Position numbers and translations under genes: made by a program. 64,000 bases of DNA, taken from assembly GCA_022829145.1 (NCBI GenBank), contig CM040755.1, positions 17,894,063-17,958,062 of the forward strand, in the 5' to 3' direction. Shown piece by piece: positions 22,144 through 38,708 of the stretch (position 1 is the first letter of the stretch; each line of letters opens with the position of its first letter). The notes beneath the pieces were generated by a model. The model did not search any database. It was not told the DNA's origin and saw only the letters and a program-made list of their open reading frames with translations. The stretch comes from Albula goreensis (taxonomy: Eukaryota; Chordata; Actinopteri; Albuliformes; Albulidae).

Positions 22144-23340
22144 GTAAGTTTACAGATATTACCAAATTCAAGAAAGTTTCAAATCGAATCTCATATTTGA
22201 GGTAGCTCTATTGAATTTAAATGCAATTTTGAAAACACAACAGCTAACAACTATCTATCCAGTATCAAAACGAGTGGGCCAACCTGAATTGTGTTCACTA
22301 GGTTTATTAACTAGCTGCTATATTTACACACATTAGCTGAGATACGCAATTTGTTGTGGAATTTATCGACCATATTTTATACTTACTGTACTTTAGACGA
22401 TATGTTTAATGATTCATATTATGATCTGGTCAGCTGCACAGCAAACTTAATAAACGTACGTCATTAAAAAGTAGGGCTCAGGCTATGTGCATAGCTAACT
22501 AATATCACAGTATAAATGGGGCGTAGTAGTCGTGCAAACTGTACACGTACCCGTTTAAAGGAATGTAATTGTAGCCAGTGCAGCGACATAAAACGCATTC
22601 GTTAACAATGATAAGGGTGTATTCATTGGCTTAAATACGTTGGAAGTTTTTATATATACAAATTACATATTACAAATTGCCTTTCTAATTTAATTTGGCC
22701 AGTATTCGAAAGAATGTAAAACGGCAAATGTTTGAAATTAAAATTAATTTTCCGGACGTTGCCTTTTGGATCTTTTGGCGCCTTAGAATTCTGCCCGGAA
22801 GAGATTTCTAAATTCATAATAACGTCTTCGGTTTTACTGTGCTAGGTACAGGCTGCTCGTTATATTGTCAAATATACTTAATAATTCTTAAATAAGGACA
22901 GAAAACAAATTGTCCAATGATGTTTTTTTCTTGCCTATCTTCTCTTTGATACAAATGTATTGAAAGGCTGAATAAGATTTATTTGTGACGTTTACATGAA
23001 GGCATCTGTTATTTGCAAGAAGACTTTGAAAACACCTTTACCAATGCATCAATCTCATTGAAATTTAGCTTTTTATAAAGACTCACTCATCAGTGATTTA
23101 GCCATTAGTATTCCACTTTGACCCCCTAACTTACTGAAACACCAAAACTGAATATATGAAGTTAACTTCTCCTATTCACTTAACATTGAATAGACTGAAA
23201 TCTGAATAACCTGGATAGAACACTATTGAGTAGTCAAACTATAGAGAGATCTTGTATACATTTCAATTCCTGCTGTGATTCATTCTCATGTATTATTTAC
23301 ATGTTCACTGCTCATGAGAGCTTGTCCCTGCTTAGATCAC

Positions 23341-23415
23341 ATGGTTTCCAAAAAGAAGAAGAGTAAGCATTCCTCACCAACTCTGGAGGAACAGCAGAAG
23401 TGGGAAAAGTACCTG
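23341..23415 (+). CDS. First coding exon of the 489-residue protein
   Basis: The exon starts after CTTAG at 23336. The start ATG at 23341 has A at -3 and G at +4 (ACATGG context: strong). An ATG at 23275 lies in frame upstream but inside the predicted intron. Confidence 0.75.
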
Positions 23416-24957
23416 GTAGGACACTTGCCATCATACTTATTCATTGCAGAAATGTATAAATCACAACTGGAATGCTTTGCATCTATTTGTTTTACAAAGT
23501 AAAACAGATAGTAACTTAAATCTTAAACAAGAAATTTTTTTTTATCTTAAATTGTATTACAGGAGACAGTGTCAACACTTCAAACAGAAGAGATGAAAGA
23601 CTTCAGTGCAAATGATACACTATATGGGGATATGGTCAAAAATAAGACAAAGAAATTCAAAAGTAAAAACAGGAGGAGTTGTGTTAGAAGGGAGGCAGAG
23701 GTCCTGTGGAATGACAATACTGACAACAGGTTTGAGTCAGTTTGTAGTGGTTCCAGAAAGAAGGCTAAAAAGTCAAAAAGGCAGAAAGACAAGCACCAGA
23801 AACAAAAGAAGAACAAAGACAAATCAGATTGTGAAGACATTTGTCTTCTTCAACTGCCTGTGAAACAGAGGAAGGTTAATAAAAATAAACGGCTGTGTAG
23901 CTTTGAGCAAGATGGCATTGTCCTCTTAGATAAGGATGCAGAAACTTCAGCATCTCAGGAAATCAAGTTATCAGAAAGTGGAGGCATTGAAAGATATGAA
24001 TCACTCGGGCACCAATATGCAGTATCTAAGGGATCATACCACCAGCAACGCAACCCAGAACAAGCTCTTGTCCATACAAAGAAATTAAAAGATGACGTTC
24101 CACTCAGAAAGAGAGTAATGTTTGACCCTTTGCCATTTTCCCTTGATTTTGATGTTCGCAGTCGAGTGAAAAAAGGACAGGGAGATGTAAAGAAGCAAAG
24201 GAATGCACCACAGACCAGTCCCCTTGTGTCATGTGGTAAAAGGATGTTATTGAAGCCAGGTTTTGGGCCCAGAAAGATGAAATCAGTCTCTGAAGGTGAG
24301 GCTGATGTTGTTGACCACCCTTTGGAGTATGGCTGTAAAGTTTCTCAGGGGACAGTTGATAACAACAATAGCCAAGACCTTTTCATTACCCAGAAGACTG
24401 TCCCACCTGCAGAGAGTTCAAGTAATGAGAGTGTCAGTCTGACGACCAGTTTCTCCTTGACCAGTGGTGGACAACCTGACAGACAGGGCCAGCAGCAATC
24501 ACAAGGGCTCTTCCTCAAGTTGACTGCTGAGAAAGCCACACAAACCAACGACTTCTTCAGCTCTCCAGGGCTGTGTATGTCCTTCAGGTTTCACAAGTTG
24601 CACCAGAGAAGAGATTGCACAGAACAAGCACTTGACCTAAGCCTGCCCAAGATACCCCACAGGAAGCCCAGCTCAGTCAAACAGGAATGGGAGGAGGCCA
24701 GTTGTGACCTGTTCGATCCCAAGATCAAAGGTTCAGTCTCAAGTGAACAAAGCTGCATGCATGCAATGAGTAAGACTGGCATCACTCAGCTGAAGGTGGT
24801 TCAGACCCGGCTGAATGAATCTTTTTTCTTTAGAATGAAGGGGGATGAGAAGTTTTCCAAGCCCCAGTCTCCCCTTATGAATATTTCCCATACCAAATCA
24901 AAGATGTCACAAATAAGCCTGACCATGAAAGCTAGACACTCATCAGATCTAAATTAA
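23341..24957 (+). CDS. Lysine-rich probable nuclear protein, 489 residues, family not recognised
   Basis: Exon 23341-23415 (25 codons, donor CTG|GTAGGA, acceptor CTGCTTAG at 23335) joins exon 23563-24957 (464 codons plus stop, acceptor TTGTATTACAG), both in phase 0. The product begins MVSKKKKSKHSSPTLEEQQK. It is basic and mostly low-complexity, with a long Lys cluster at about residues 91-112, a likely nuclear or nucleolar signal. Short motifs are visible: RVMF at 209-212 (PP1-docking RVxF), KATQT at 349-353 (LC8 dynein light-chain type), ALDLS at 381-385 (CtBP-type) and VKQE at 397-400 (sumoylation consensus). No catalytic domain is seen. It is a real gene by length, splice sites and codon texture. 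I do not know its orthologue and assign no function. It converges on pigy/pyurf. Confidence 0.85.
23563..24957 (+). CDS. Large terminal coding exon of the 489-residue protein
   Basis: 1395-nt single exon opening with GAGACAGTG (ETVSTLQTEE). It includes all motif-bearing regions and ends ARHSSDLN then TAA. Confidence 0.85.
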   Translation, partial: ETVSTLQTEEMKDFSANDTLYGDMVKNKTKKFKSKNRRSCVRREAEVLWNDNTDNRFESVCSGSRKKAKKSKRQKDKHQKQKKNKDKSDCEDICLLQLPVKQRKVNKNKRLCSFEQDGIVLLDKDAETSASQEIKLSESGGIERYESLGHQYAVSKGSYHQQRNPEQALVHTKKLKDDVPLRKRVMFDPLPFSLDFDVRSRVKKGQGDVKKQRNAPQTSPLVSCGKRMLLKPGFGPRKMKSVSEGEADVVDHPLEYGCKVSQGTVDNNNSQDLFITQKTVPPAESSSNESVSLTTSFSLTSGGQPDRQGQQQSQGLFLKLTAEKATQTNDFFSSPGLCMSFRFHKLHQRRDCTEQALDLSLPKIPHRKPSSVKQEWEEASCDLFDPKIKGSVSSEQSCMHAMSKTGITQLKVVQTRLNESFFFRMKGDEKFSKPQSPLMNISHTKSKMSQISLTMKARHSSDLN

Positions 24958-25827
24958 GAATACCATTTCAAGAATTAAAATGACAACTACATTTTCAAAA
25001 GCAATTTGACATTATGGTAACAATCACTAAGGAAACAATAGGTTTATTAACCCAACTTAAAATATCAGGTCTCAAGTGAAATAAGCATTTCCAAATTAGT
25101 TTTTTGTTTCTGAGTGTTGCTTCCATATTTTGAGTCCATTGACATTCATTTTGCATATAAAGACAACTTGATCTATTCACATTTTGGGAAATTGATATGC
25201 CATGTATTGCTTAATGTATCTTCTTGTATAATGTATTGTTTAATACATAATTTAGGATTTTAAATGTTTAAAGGTTTAAATGTTTTGTTTAAAAAATGTA
25301 AGGCCAGCTGTTCACTAATCATTTCTTTTATTGTTGACAATCGGAGTTTGTTTAGATGTTTTTGAGATTACTTTTTGCTGTGTTCCTCAAGAGAGCTGCA
25401 TATGGGCTGCTCAGATCCACTGCTGATACTTCCTGTCGTGTCAGTGGTAATTCAACCTTTTCTCATTTCATCTATCCAAACATTATTATCCCAAAGTTAA
25501 TATGTATCATCCTCTATCTGTACATGTTGAAATAACTTCTGACCAACTGCACAACCAGTTTTTCATTGCTTTGTCTCTTGCAGACCCCTTTAACTTCTCT
25601 CTTGTACATAAAGCTTTTGTCCTACCACTTTTTGCATATTTCTGATAGCTTGTATTTTCTCAAAAGCCTGTGATTTATTTATTGACTCCAAGACCTGATA
25701 GTTTTATTGTGTATAATAATTGTCCTGGAAGTGTTTTCAAAGGTATTTCCTACACTTTTGTGTGATTTTTTGTGGTTCCTGTAATTATAAAGTGCATTTT
25801 ATGTACTCTTTACATTAGCAAGTGAAA

Positions 25828-25833
25828 ATTAAA
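25828..25833 (+). terminator. Candidate poly(A) signal of the 489-residue protein gene
   Basis: ATTAAA 870 nt after the stop. An earlier ATTAAA lies only about 20 nt after the stop (near 24975), so shorter 3' ends are possible. Confidence 0.4.
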
Positions 25834-25885
25834 CCTTGTACACCTATCATGCTCTCACACTTTTCATTTCAAACCAAAAAAAAAC

Positions 25886-25891
25886 TTTATT
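25886..25891 (-). terminator. Poly(A) signal of the pyurf-pigy transcript
   Basis: AATAAA on the minus strand about 48 nt past the pigy stop codon, the expected place for the end of the shared mRNA. Confidence 0.7.
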
Positions 25892-25938
25892 TTACATATA
25901 CATTACACTTTTAAAAAACATTTTTATGCTGGAAAGCA

Positions 25939-26154
25939 CTAATTGTGTTGGAATAGTTTAATTCCCATCCACTTCCATAAATGGAAAAACGCATAGACTG
26001 GGATGGTAACTGGTAATAGGAGACTGTAGAAACACACGCTGCTTGTACTGGTGCATCCCTGAGGGAAATTTTCATCCACACTCGCAGAATAGAAAAGTCC
26101 AAAAAGAGAAACAATTGGGACCAGCACAGTCACAGTAGACAGCGAAAATACCAT
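25939..26154 (-). CDS. pigy: PIG-Y, regulatory subunit of GPI GlcNAc transferase
   Basis: One uninterrupted 71-codon frame, the same length as human PIGY and nearly collinear with it: MVFSLSTVTVLVPIVSLFGL, then FYSASVDENFPQGCTSTSS and IPVYAFFHLWKWMGIKLFQH, with a final N. Two hydrophobic membrane segments flank a short loop. From family knowledge it is an ER membrane subunit of the GPI-GlcNAc transferase complex that starts GPI-anchor synthesis and binds PIG-A. The start context is strong (GAAATGG). It begins 76 nt after the pyurf stop on the same strand, and there is no ATG in the gap, so both proteins probably come from one mRNA as in mammals. Confidence 0.97.
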   Translation of the reverse strand: MVFSLSTVTVLVPIVSLFGLFYSASVDENFPQGCTSTSSVCFYSLLLPVTIPVYAFFHLWKWMGIKLFQHN

Positions 26155-26230
26155 TTCAATGACAGACGTTGTTAGTATAGGATTATGTTTGATGGCCCTT
26201 GGTATTTCACAATGGTGACTTTGGCGTCTG

Positions 26231-26354
26231 TCACTCCTCCATATCTCTATGAATCAATCTGGCGTCCTGGGGTACCATGTTAGGAATGCCACCGATTATA
26301 GGATAAGCAATTCCAAGCTCATCGTTTATAAGTTCATTCGTCTTCTCTTCGTAC
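26231..26354 (-). CDS. pyurf: pyurf exon 2
   Basis: 124 nt, acceptor ACTGTTCCAG, completing the split Arg codon (CG|G), then YEEKTNELIN and a TGA stop at 26233-26231. It almost certainly continues without interruption into the pigy frame. Confidence 0.95.
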
Positions 26355-26973
26355 CTGGAACAGTAACGTTAAACACATTAGCCAACAGATTTCAACAACA
26401 CTGTACCAAAGAAATCGTCATATTCTTAACATATATATAATATTATTGATAGCTAGGGTGTGTTCAGAATACCAAGGAGAACGTCATTCATTGAATACTT
26501 TTTTGTCGACCCTGATGTTGTTAGCCAACTATACATTTACGAGCCAATTTAAATTTTAAATGGTAAATTGGGTTAAATATTGAAAAATAAGTCGCTAAAT
26601 TGGCTGGACAGCTAACGTTGGCAAAACCTGTCACTCGCAAGAGAACTGGTTGACATTTAGTGACAAAAGATTAAGGCAAGTACGGCACGGACATGAATAG
26701 TGAAACGGAAAGTGGACAAAAAATCAGCTAAAGATTAGAAATGTAATCTCACCGCAGAGGCTTTTTGGAGAGCGGACAAACAAGGAACTCCAATAAGGAA
26801 GTATCAAACGGCTGTTTGCTCTCTGCGCTGCCCTTCACGCCGTCGGTGAAAGTCCTGGGGAAGGATACTTGCAGAGGCCTTGCCGCATGTAAAAGAGATA
26901 CATACTTAAAATTACTGGTTTTATAAAGATCACGACTCACTGCTGCAAATCCCCTGCCGGCATTCTGGAACAT
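26231..26973 (-). CDS. pyurf: PREY, mitochondrial Trm112-like protein (PIGY upstream reading frame)
   Basis: Exons 26973-26753 and 26354-26231 splice (CTGCG|GTGAGA ... TTCCAG|GTAC) to 114 residues, equal to human PREY. The amino end MFQNAGRGFAAVSRDLYKTS is basic and lacks acidic residues until later, like a mitochondrial presequence. The Trm112-like core follows: LLEFLVCPLSKKPLRYE, TNELINDELGIAYPIIGGIP and NMVPQDARLI. From family knowledge PYURF stabilises the SAM-dependent methyltransferases NDUFAF5 (complex I assembly) and COQ5 (coenzyme Q) in the matrix. The carboxy end is slightly different from human (ending RDMEE). The start ATG has A at -3. Next on the same transcript is pigy. Confidence 0.97.
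26753..26973 (-). CDS. pyurf: pyurf exon 1
   Basis: 221 nt from the ATG to the donor CTGCG|GTGAGA. It encodes the presequence and the first half of the Trm112-like core. The upstream region 26974-27110 should hold the promoter; I see no TATA box. Confidence 0.95.
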
Positions 26974-27109
26974 GTTCTGCGATCTAGTTGTCTTAGTACT
27001 GCTTGACTCAGTTCGAGTCCTGCAAAAACTCTCAGCTTGCCAGTTTTACGTAGATTGCGTCAGAAATACTGGTACATCGTGCAAAAACGTCCCCCTTCTC
27101 CACACTTAG

Positions 27110-33019
<5,910 letters not shown>

Positions 33020-34778
33020 AGCCTTTTTAAAGGCAATAGAAGATGTCACTTTGATTTGTCTATTCCTTGGTATGCCCAAACCACACCCATGATTAAGATC
33101 AGATGTCCATATTTTATTTATCATGCACCTTACTTTACACCCAAATAATCCACTGTTAAACTAGCAAAAGTAGTGTTGACGTGCCCCAAAATGCACTAAC
33201 ATGCTACGATTATGCACTTTGATTTTACAATTTCTAAGTGTATAAAAGCTCTAAGTGTATGTATCAGCCAGTGTGGGATTTAATGGGGAGGACATCATCA
33301 GCAAAAGGCCAAAAATGGACAGAAATACTCTTGCAGAAATATATCCGTATATATAATTTGAAATGCGTTGATCTACCACAGATCATCTGATGGAAAATTT
33401 CTTCCTGAGGCCAGTTTAATGTAAAGCATGGCTGGCCTGGCTTTACTTTAAAGTTATTTTGCATTACTGTTTGTGCTTTTTGTTAAAAACATAGGGAGAT
33501 GTTAATATTGACATGATATAATTAGCATGGTAAATAAGGACTAATTGTCTTTAAATTGTTTGTCTTGGCCATTGCCCTTGTATATAAATTTCATCATTAA
33601 ATCATGTAGATGAATTTGATTTCATAAATCATCTTCATAATTCCATGGTAGATGTTTCTGATGGTACACCAATGTTTGTTGTCCTTGAAGCCACAGTGCT
33701 GATACAAAATGTAATAACATCATTTCAGAGTGGATTTTGTTGGGTAGATTGAACTCCTGCTTGTAGAAGATGCTGGAGGTAATGGTCAGAACAGCCCAGT
33801 GCTGCAGTGGCAGAGTGCATCGCCCTGATTTACAGTGTCTTTGTCTTCCATGCATTTAACTGCTATTCATCAGGCATTAAGACCTGAGATAAGGATGTAT
33901 TTGAAGAAAAATACTGCATTTCTACAATGCAATGATTTCCTGCATTTTACACATATAAACACTGAACTCCATATTGACTGAAATACACTTATCGGACAAG
34001 TGTTACAAATATGTATGATTGTCAACAACAGCATTAGCATTTTTTTCTATGAAGAGTACACCTATAAGAATATCTTTTTGGCTGTTTGAGAGAACATTTG
34101 AATAATTTAGCAACCGGACTAGTGATGAGTACATGATAAATACCACTGAAATCACAGAAAGACCAACAGCTACAAGATCAGCTTAAGAGTTGCCATGCTC
34201 GTTTCAGTTTTTTGTTTTGTGGCTATCATAACTCCTAACTCTAACATTAAATGCACTTTCCTTTGATTATTCAAGAATTTCAATTCAAGATATACGGATC
34301 TGTAGCTAGATCTGAGACGCCTTTATCAGCTATCATTACTTGAGCTGTCTCTAGCAGCTCTTCAATTTACCTCAGGTGAGCTAAAAGGTGCCACACCATG
34401 ACAGCATAAATCAACATAATGTGAAACAGCAGTATCCATCACTATTAATTTTGCTAAGTGACAGAACAGAGAAATTCATAGCCATGTTAACTCAATCCCT
34501 GAAGTGCCTTGCAAAGTGTCTTAAAATTCAGGCAGTTGCAATCTGTCACTTTAATTATTCGTGGCGGCTGAAGCTGATGCGTCCTTTTTGTCAGATTATG
34601 TTGTCACCCTCGACGTTCTGACAGAAAAACTGTGAATGATTTACATAATTCCCATTGATCCGAATGAGTCCCTGTAGCATAAACTACACTGCAGCTTGGC
34701 TGTGACTTAGTGTGTTTCCAGATGTTGGTGCTAAGTTGGTCTTATATAAAGCACCACTTTTCATTTATTGGTTTTCAG

Positions 34779-34870
34779 AGAACAGTCTGCTCTCCCTGGT
34801 GAATCAACATATCCACCATGTGGAATCAGTCCTGGGGATATTAAATGATCATGGAAATCATATCATGCAG
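34779..34870 (+). other. Weak candidate coding exon
   Basis: 92 bp bounded by a good acceptor (ATTGGTTTTCAG) and donor (ATGCAG|GTAACT). The open frame reads ENSLLSLVNQHIHHVESVLG, then ILNDHGNHIMQ, an amphipathic helix-like string. No partner exon or family is recognised. It may be chance. Confidence 0.2.
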
Positions 34871-36841
34871 GTAACTGGAGAATTTTCTTTATTGAAGAAC
34901 TATTATTAGAGGCACAGCATGCCTGTTGGAATACGAAATGTGACTCTCATTGTTGATTATTTATTTGGAATAATCCGGGAGTCTATGAGAAGAGCTGCTT
35001 TCCAATGATGTGATCCATGCAGCCATATACATTTGACCCTTAATCAAAGCATGCTTTCTTCAAATGGACCTTTCACCACTGCTCCTGACTCAGAACCGGG
35101 GCTGATTGCAGAATGCAGAATAAAGGTCACTGGATCATACACACCCTGTCTGCTATTTATATCTTAGCTGGTTTGTTTATGTCCTCATATATAATTTCTA
35201 AAGGCTTTTCACATTGTCAGTTTTCTCTTTCTTAAGTCTCCAGTAGTCTGAGGGTAGGAATATATGTTTTAGCCTATTTTTAAAAATGTTTTTAAAAAAT
35301 CTTTTTTTAATTTAAAGTTTTAGATAGGATATTCATACAATAAATTAGAAGCAGTCAGACTAGTCATTCTTGCAGTTGATAATTTGATGTGCAAATCTTT
35401 ATTTCTACAATATATAATAAAGTCACAATCGCATACATTTACAATCTGCAATATTTTAACCTGCTTGTTTGTATGCTTTTATGTTTTATTAATGTATATG
35501 TTATTATGCAGTTATAGACAGGTGATATTTATCTATTTCTGTTGTCACTTCCAGGTTTGTAAATGAGCTGGTGTTGTGATTGATAAAAAAAGCTTCATGA
35601 ATAACAAATATCATCCATTCTGGTCAGACTATTTTTCTTCCCAGGGAGGTCTGCTGCTCATACATGACATCATTTATACCTTTTATTTTTTATGCACCTT
35701 TCAATATACCCAAGGACACAGGGTAGGTTTCTTAGAAATTCCTGACATCTCTTGTCAAGAGTAGTTTCCACATCCCAACATCCCAAAATGAGGTTGCTAT
35801 AGTCTTTTCACACCACTCTTGTTAAGCAATCATCTCATTGCATTAATTATAATCATCTATATTAATCATCTAATTACCACAAATAAGGTTCTAAGCCTGT
35901 GGAATGACTTTGAAATAAATGTGTGCCGACACTTTATCACTTGATGTCCTACTCAACAGTAGGGACAGACAACGAAGCAAATTGAATTTAAGAGAAAAAG
36001 GCAATAAGATACTCGCTTGAAGTCAGAAATGCTTACTGCTTTGAGGAATTTGTGATGTAGCCAGAGGGACTGTCTTTTGGTTTTTTAGATTGGTATGGTA
36101 TTGGATTGGTATGTAAAAACAGAAATTTTAGTTTTTTATTTTTCACTATTTATTGTTGTATGCCTACTTTTAAATAAATAAACTGTAATAATTCTTTCAG
36201 AAGGCATGCATGGTCGAAATATAGTAAGAGTACTCATTAGTGTAAAAATGATGTTACCGGGAGGATTCAGTTATTCCAAATATTGAAAAATGTTAATAAT
36301 GAGCACAGACTAACTCACTATTACTATTACTATTACTATTACTATATTGACTGGGTGCTGTGTGAGAATGCCTTTTTGAAATTAACTGGTAATTAATTAA
36401 AAGGGCACCAGGTAGTTGTTACATTGTGCTTTGGAAAAATCAGAGGATGGCCCTAGCTGTAATTAGTTCACTTTTGATTTTTGACAGTTTTGTGGTTTGT
36501 TTGGTTTATTATTATTATTATTACTGTTATTATTATTTTTGTTTGTGTTGTCTGATGATAAATTGCAATTTGTGCTCTGAGTGTGCAGGTGGATGTTGTT
36601 GCACTAATAGCTTTCATGTTTTGTGAATCCCATATATTTGTATTGGTGCTTCACATCATACTGCACTGACAAGCTTTGTCTAATTAATATTTTTGCAAAT
36701 TATTAGCAAAATTGATGCAATAATTGGTCACTCACTATAGCTGGCGACTGGATGATTTCAGAGAGGTGTGGAACCATTCAAATGACTCTCAGATAAAGTC
36801 ACATGGTCAGGCATTTTGACAGGCCCTGCAGACAGACATGC

Positions 36842-37280
36842 TATATAAACACACCTCAGATCAGGTTACTGGAGTCAATGACCATTGACAAACTGGCAAC
36901 TTATTTGTATCCTAGCGCCCCTGTCAGAATGGTGATTGCTTTTGGATAGAAATCCAAGAATCCTGATTAAAAGAGCTGTAGTCCGGGACTGGAGTGGTGT
37001 TCTCTGGGGACAGTGGAGGCCAAGGGCCTGATGGGTGGAGCAGAATCCAAATAGAATTTTTCTACAATGGCACAAAGTTTCAGATGAAAAAGATGAGCTG
37101 TAACTGACGGTGATGTCTCTTTGTGCGAGTATGTGTTGTGAAGTTGGGTTTTCTGAGCTGAGTGACATGTTGTCTCTCAGTGAGAACTGCTGTGGGACTG
37201 CTGGCTCATGACATATACCTCTCTGTGTGAATAGCTGGGTGAGGTTGTCCCTGCTATCCTGTGTGACTTGTTGTGAATAA
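36842..37280 (+). other. TATA-to-poly(A) unit, possible LTR or promoter fossil
   Basis: TATATAAAC near 36842 is followed about 430 bp later by TGAATAAATTG near 37273. The interval is GC-richer than the flanks and open on the minus strand over 137 codons. The spacing resembles a retroelement LTR, but no terminal repeats or target duplication were found. Confidence 0.2.
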
Positions 37281-37695
37281 ATTGCCATGCCTGTCGGTGC
37301 AGCTAGTTCTGAATTATACTTGAAATTAAAGTTTTCTCAAGAAGCTTTTCACAACCGTCTTTTCATACTATTTCAGCTCTGTTACATGCAAGACTCATGG
37401 AAGGGCGGTATTTCTTTAAATAAAAATGTTTTTTCTTGTCATCCTTGTTTTCCTGGTTCCTTTTCTGATGTTTGCATCATGAAAAAGACATGAAAAACAT
37501 GTAGATGCAGGTTACTCCTTTATAAATTCATCAGTAGGTGTTATTTTTTAACCCTTTTGATATTTTTGAAACATTTGTTTTTAAGCCATTTTGATTATTT
37601 ATGAGGGTTTGTCTCCCCATTCTGTTTTGGTCCATCAGGTCAGTTTTTATAAATAGTTCCATCAGTTAAGCCAGTAAAACCTTTTTTAAAGAAAC

Positions 37696-37810
37696 TAAGG
37701 GCCAAACTCAGACCTGCACCTAAGTGCTTTTTCCACATAACTTATCATTGTGAGAATGGGAAGATTTACGTGGAAAATGCATTTAAGTGCAGATCTGAAT
37801 TCGGCCCTAA
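37696..37810. mobile_element. Small MITE with TAA target duplication
   Basis: TAA, then GGGCCAAACTCAGACCTGCA... on the left. The right end is the inverse (...TGCAGATCTGAATTCGGCCC) followed by TAA. The arms are about 45 bp and alignable. The 3-bp TWA duplication fits PIF/Harbinger-type elements. Confidence 0.7.
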
Positions 37811-38603
37811 ATACACTGATCTGTAAAAAAACTGTTGACAAAATATGAAAGATATACATTTTTTATTTGTGAGATTGCGTGAAAAATAAATGAGAAAAAT
37901 ATTGATGTTCCTCATGTCTATTTAATTAGCAAAAAAGAAAGCAAAAAGAAAAAAGAAAAGATAGACAAAAAAGAAACCCAAAAGGAAAGCTGGAACAGGC
38001 AGGTCCATACTCAATATTGAGGCAAAAAATACAACAAAAACCAATCTCACAGAGAACTGAGAATAAATCAAGATACCGATTTCAACAACATAGCACACCT
38101 GCAACTCATGTCAAAGAAATATTGCAACCAAAGAGTCTCAACAGCATGAATAGAAATTTGTACTACATTTTTTGTCCAGACCAGAAGCCTATACAATTGA
38201 GTAAAAACTGATTTAAAACACTGGATTACAAAGATAGGATAATGATGCAGAGACAATGGAAAAAATCCAGTCATTATAATCACATATTTCTGTTGTGATT
38301 GGATTTGTATTGTGATTGAAAATCAGATTCAGTCATCAGAAAGTTTTGAATTTTAGGGGCAGGAATGTGGTTTAGAGCACGGGTTATTATCTGGTACAGT
38401 GGTATTTAAATTATTCTTGCTAAGATGCAATCACCTACCTGTTTTCTTCACATAGTATGAACATACATGCACTCAGACAGATGTTTGAGAACGAATACTG
38501 ATATGAAAATAATGTACACATGCGCATATACATACATACATGCCTACACATGTACATGCAGGCAATCATACAAACATATACTTATGAACAAAAAAGTGCA
38601 TGT

Positions 38604-38708
<105 letters not shown>

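Noticed and set aside
23275..23340. Upstream in-frame ATG for the 489-residue protein
   Set aside because: It precedes a good acceptor (CTGCTTAG at 23335), so it is probably intronic.
25911..26114. Second minus-strand frame across pigy
   Set aside because: Out-of-frame shadow of pigy.
27000..27030. GTTCGAGTCC, like a tRNA B box
   Set aside because: No A box, acceptor stem or anticodon arm around it; lies in the pyurf upstream region.
36875..37288. 137-codon minus-strand frame
   Set aside because: No recognisable domain; it overlaps the TATA/AATAAA unit on the other strand.
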